From an uncultured Rhodospirillales bacterium (lineage in GTDB: Bacteria; Pseudomonadota; Alphaproteobacteria; Acetobacterales; Acetobacteraceae), in contig CAIZGT010000718.1 in NCBI GenBank assembly GCA_903932545.1, forward strand, positions 1 to 5,962: DNA of 5,962 bases. The letters are read 5' to 3'. How positions within the stretch are numbered: position 1 is the first letter of the stretch; every line of letters begins with the position of its first letter. Of the stretch, positions 4,747 through 5,962 are shown in pieces. Under the pieces are notes generated by a model that had not been told where the DNA came from, made no database searches, and saw nothing but the letters and a program-made list of their open reading frames with translations. The position numbers and the translations under genes are program-made.

Positions 4747-5962
4747 ATGTTACTCGCCCGCCTGCTGGAAAATCTCGTCGCTCGCCTGTGTCATCGCGCT
4801 TGGCTCACCGTGCTCATCGGCGTGCTGCTCGGCGTGGGATGCTTCTGGGTGGCGTCTGACCGCCTTGGCGTGACCACCGACACCGACAAATTATTCTCCG
4901 ACAGTCTGCCGTGGCGGCAGAAAGACATCGCGTTCAGCCGTGATTTTCCGCAGTTCAAGGATTTGATGGTCGCCGTGGTCGATGGTGCCACACCAGAGAT
5001 TGCCGAGCAGACCGCAGCCGACCTTGCCGCCGCTATGCGCGGCGATGCGGTGCATTTCCACGATGTGCGCCAACCCGATGCCTCGCCCTATCTGGCGCAG
5101 AACGGGCTGATGTTCCTCGACGCCAAGCCGCTGGAGGCACTGCTCGACACCACGGTAGATGCGCAGCCCTTCCTCGGCCAACTCGCATCTGACCCGTCCG
5201 CGCGTGGCCTGTTCGCAGCGCTCAGCCTCATCGGCCTCGGGATGGAGCATGGGCAGGTGGATCTCGGTGGGTTTGCGGCCTCACTCGGCGGCTTCCACAA
5301 CGCGATTGCAGGCAGTCTTGCGGGCAAGCCGGTGCCGCTGTCATGGGAAAGCCTGCTGGCAGGCTCGCTGGCGGAACAGGCGGGCAAATTCCGTTTCGTG
5401 ATGGCGCATCCAAAGCTGGATTATGACGCGTTGGAGCCGGGCGGCGAGGCGTCAGGCGCGTTGCGCGCGCTGGCAAGCCAACTCGAATTCGTCAAATCCG
5501 GCCTCGCCCATGTGCGCCTCACCGGCGATGTGGCGCTGGCCGATGAGGAGTTTTCCACCGTAGCCCAGGGCGCTGCGGCGGGCACCATCGGCTCGACGTT
5601 GCTGGTGATTTTGTGGCTGGTGCTCGCGTTGCGCTCGTGGCGGTTGATTGTGCCGATCTTGGCCACGCTGGTACTAGGCCTGCTGCTCACCACCGCGTTT
5701 GGCGCGTTCGCAGTGGGCAAGCTGAACTTGGTTTCGGTGGCGTTTGCGGTGCTGTTTGTTGGCATTGCGGTGGATTTCGGCATTCAGTTTTGCGTGCGGA
5801 TGCGCGAATTGCTGTTCAACACCGGCGATGCCGGGGCGGCCCTTGAAGCCACCGCGCGCATCGCTGGGCCACAGATTTTGGTGGCGGGATTGGCCACGGC
5901 GGCGGGTTTTCTGGCGTTCGTGCCGACCGATTTCTCCGGCGTGGCCGAACTCGGCCTGATTG
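4747..5962 (+). CDS. hpnN: HpnN-type hopanoid-associated RND/MMPL transporter, N-terminal part (3' end outside the window)
   Basis: The frame is open from the ATG at 4747 for 405 codons to the window edge; full HpnN is roughly 850-880 residues, so about half is seen. HpnN is an inner-membrane RND-superfamily protein that moves hopanoids toward the outer membrane. The layout fits: TM1 at about 18-37, then the characteristic TDTDKLFSDSLPWRQKDIAF (44-63) opening a periplasmic domain to about 270, then TM2 (about 277-296), TM3 (300-320), TM4 (326-348) and TM5 (374-392). The TM4 segment contains VGIAVDFGIQF, the Asp-bearing motif of RND/MMPL pumps used in proton coupling. The ribosome site is weak (GGAAA at 4732-4736, 10 bases before ATG). 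A poor promoter match, TGGACC (4691) with TATCCC (4714), is the best seen upstream. No other hopanoid gene is visible here. A generic MMPL exporter is the alternative. Confidence 0.88.
   Translation, partial: MLLARLLENLVARLCHRAWLTVLIGVLLGVGCFWVASDRLGVTTDTDKLFSDSLPWRQKDIAFSRDFPQFKDLMVAVVDGATPEIAEQTAADLAAAMRGDAVHFHDVRQPDASPYLAQNGLMFLDAKPLEALLDTTVDAQPFLGQLASDPSARGLFAALSLIGLGMEHGQVDLGGFAASLGGFHNAIAGSLAGKPVPLSWESLLAGSLAEQAGKFRFVMAHPKLDYDALEPGGEASGALRALASQLEFVKSGLAHVRLTGDVALADEEFSTVAQGAAAGTIGSTLLVILWLVLALRSWRLIVPILATLVLGLLLTTAFGAFAVGKLNLVSVAFAVLFVGIAVDFGIQFCVRMRELLFNTGDAGAALEATARIAGPQILVAGLATAAGFLAFVPTDFSGVAELGLI

Noticed and set aside
4690..4749. GTG at 4690 as an upstream start of hpnN
   Set aside because: It is in frame but would add 19 residues that do not resemble the family N-terminus; the ATG at 4747 begins directly before the expected first membrane segment.
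4197..4859. A plus-strand open frame crossing the start of the MetE-like gene, the divergent gap and the start of hpnN
   Set aside because: It overlaps two recognised genes in other frames and has an Arg/Ala-rich product without domain features.

Overview
This is a GC-rich, gene-dense bacterial window with short intergenic gaps. It most resembles an alphaproteobacterium, possibly of the Rhodospirillales/Acetobacteraceae type. That placement is inferred from the hisA-hisF-hisE-HIT gene order and from an HpnN-type hopanoid transporter, not from any phylogenetic marker. No RNA gene, insertion sequence, CRISPR array or clear intrinsic terminator is visible.

The left part (about 1-2826, + strand) is the distal end of a histidine biosynthesis operon. 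It holds the C-terminal part of a GNAT acetyltransferase, then hisA, which overlaps it by ATGA. After a 118-bp gap comes hisF, which starts with TTG. A HisE with an unusual basic N-terminal extension follows, then a HinT-like HIT protein. HisE, HisA and HisF catalyse successive parts of the route from phosphoribosyl-ATP to imidazole glycerol phosphate and AICAR. HisH, the glutaminase partner of HisF, is not in the window and may lie upstream.

The middle part (2823-4622, - strand) is a likely two-gene unit. The first gene encodes a single-domain, cobalamin-independent methionine-synthase-like protein that keeps the zinc ligands. The second encodes an exported isochorismatase-fold protein whose nucleophilic cysteine position is alanine. 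The last gene converges on the HIT gene, and the two stop codons share the palindrome CTAG, so no intergenic space separates the two units.

The right part (4623-5962) starts with a 124-bp divergent intergenic region holding a plausible promoter for the minus-strand unit, a perfect 6-bp inverted repeat and three ATGGC repeats about one helical turn apart. The first 405 codons of an HpnN-type RND/MMPL transporter follow on the + strand and run off the end of the window.

Nothing here amounts to a clearly new system. The most interesting items are the cysteine-less exported isochorismatase-fold protein and its pairing with the MetE-like enzyme, the HisE extension, and the small repeats in the divergent promoter region.
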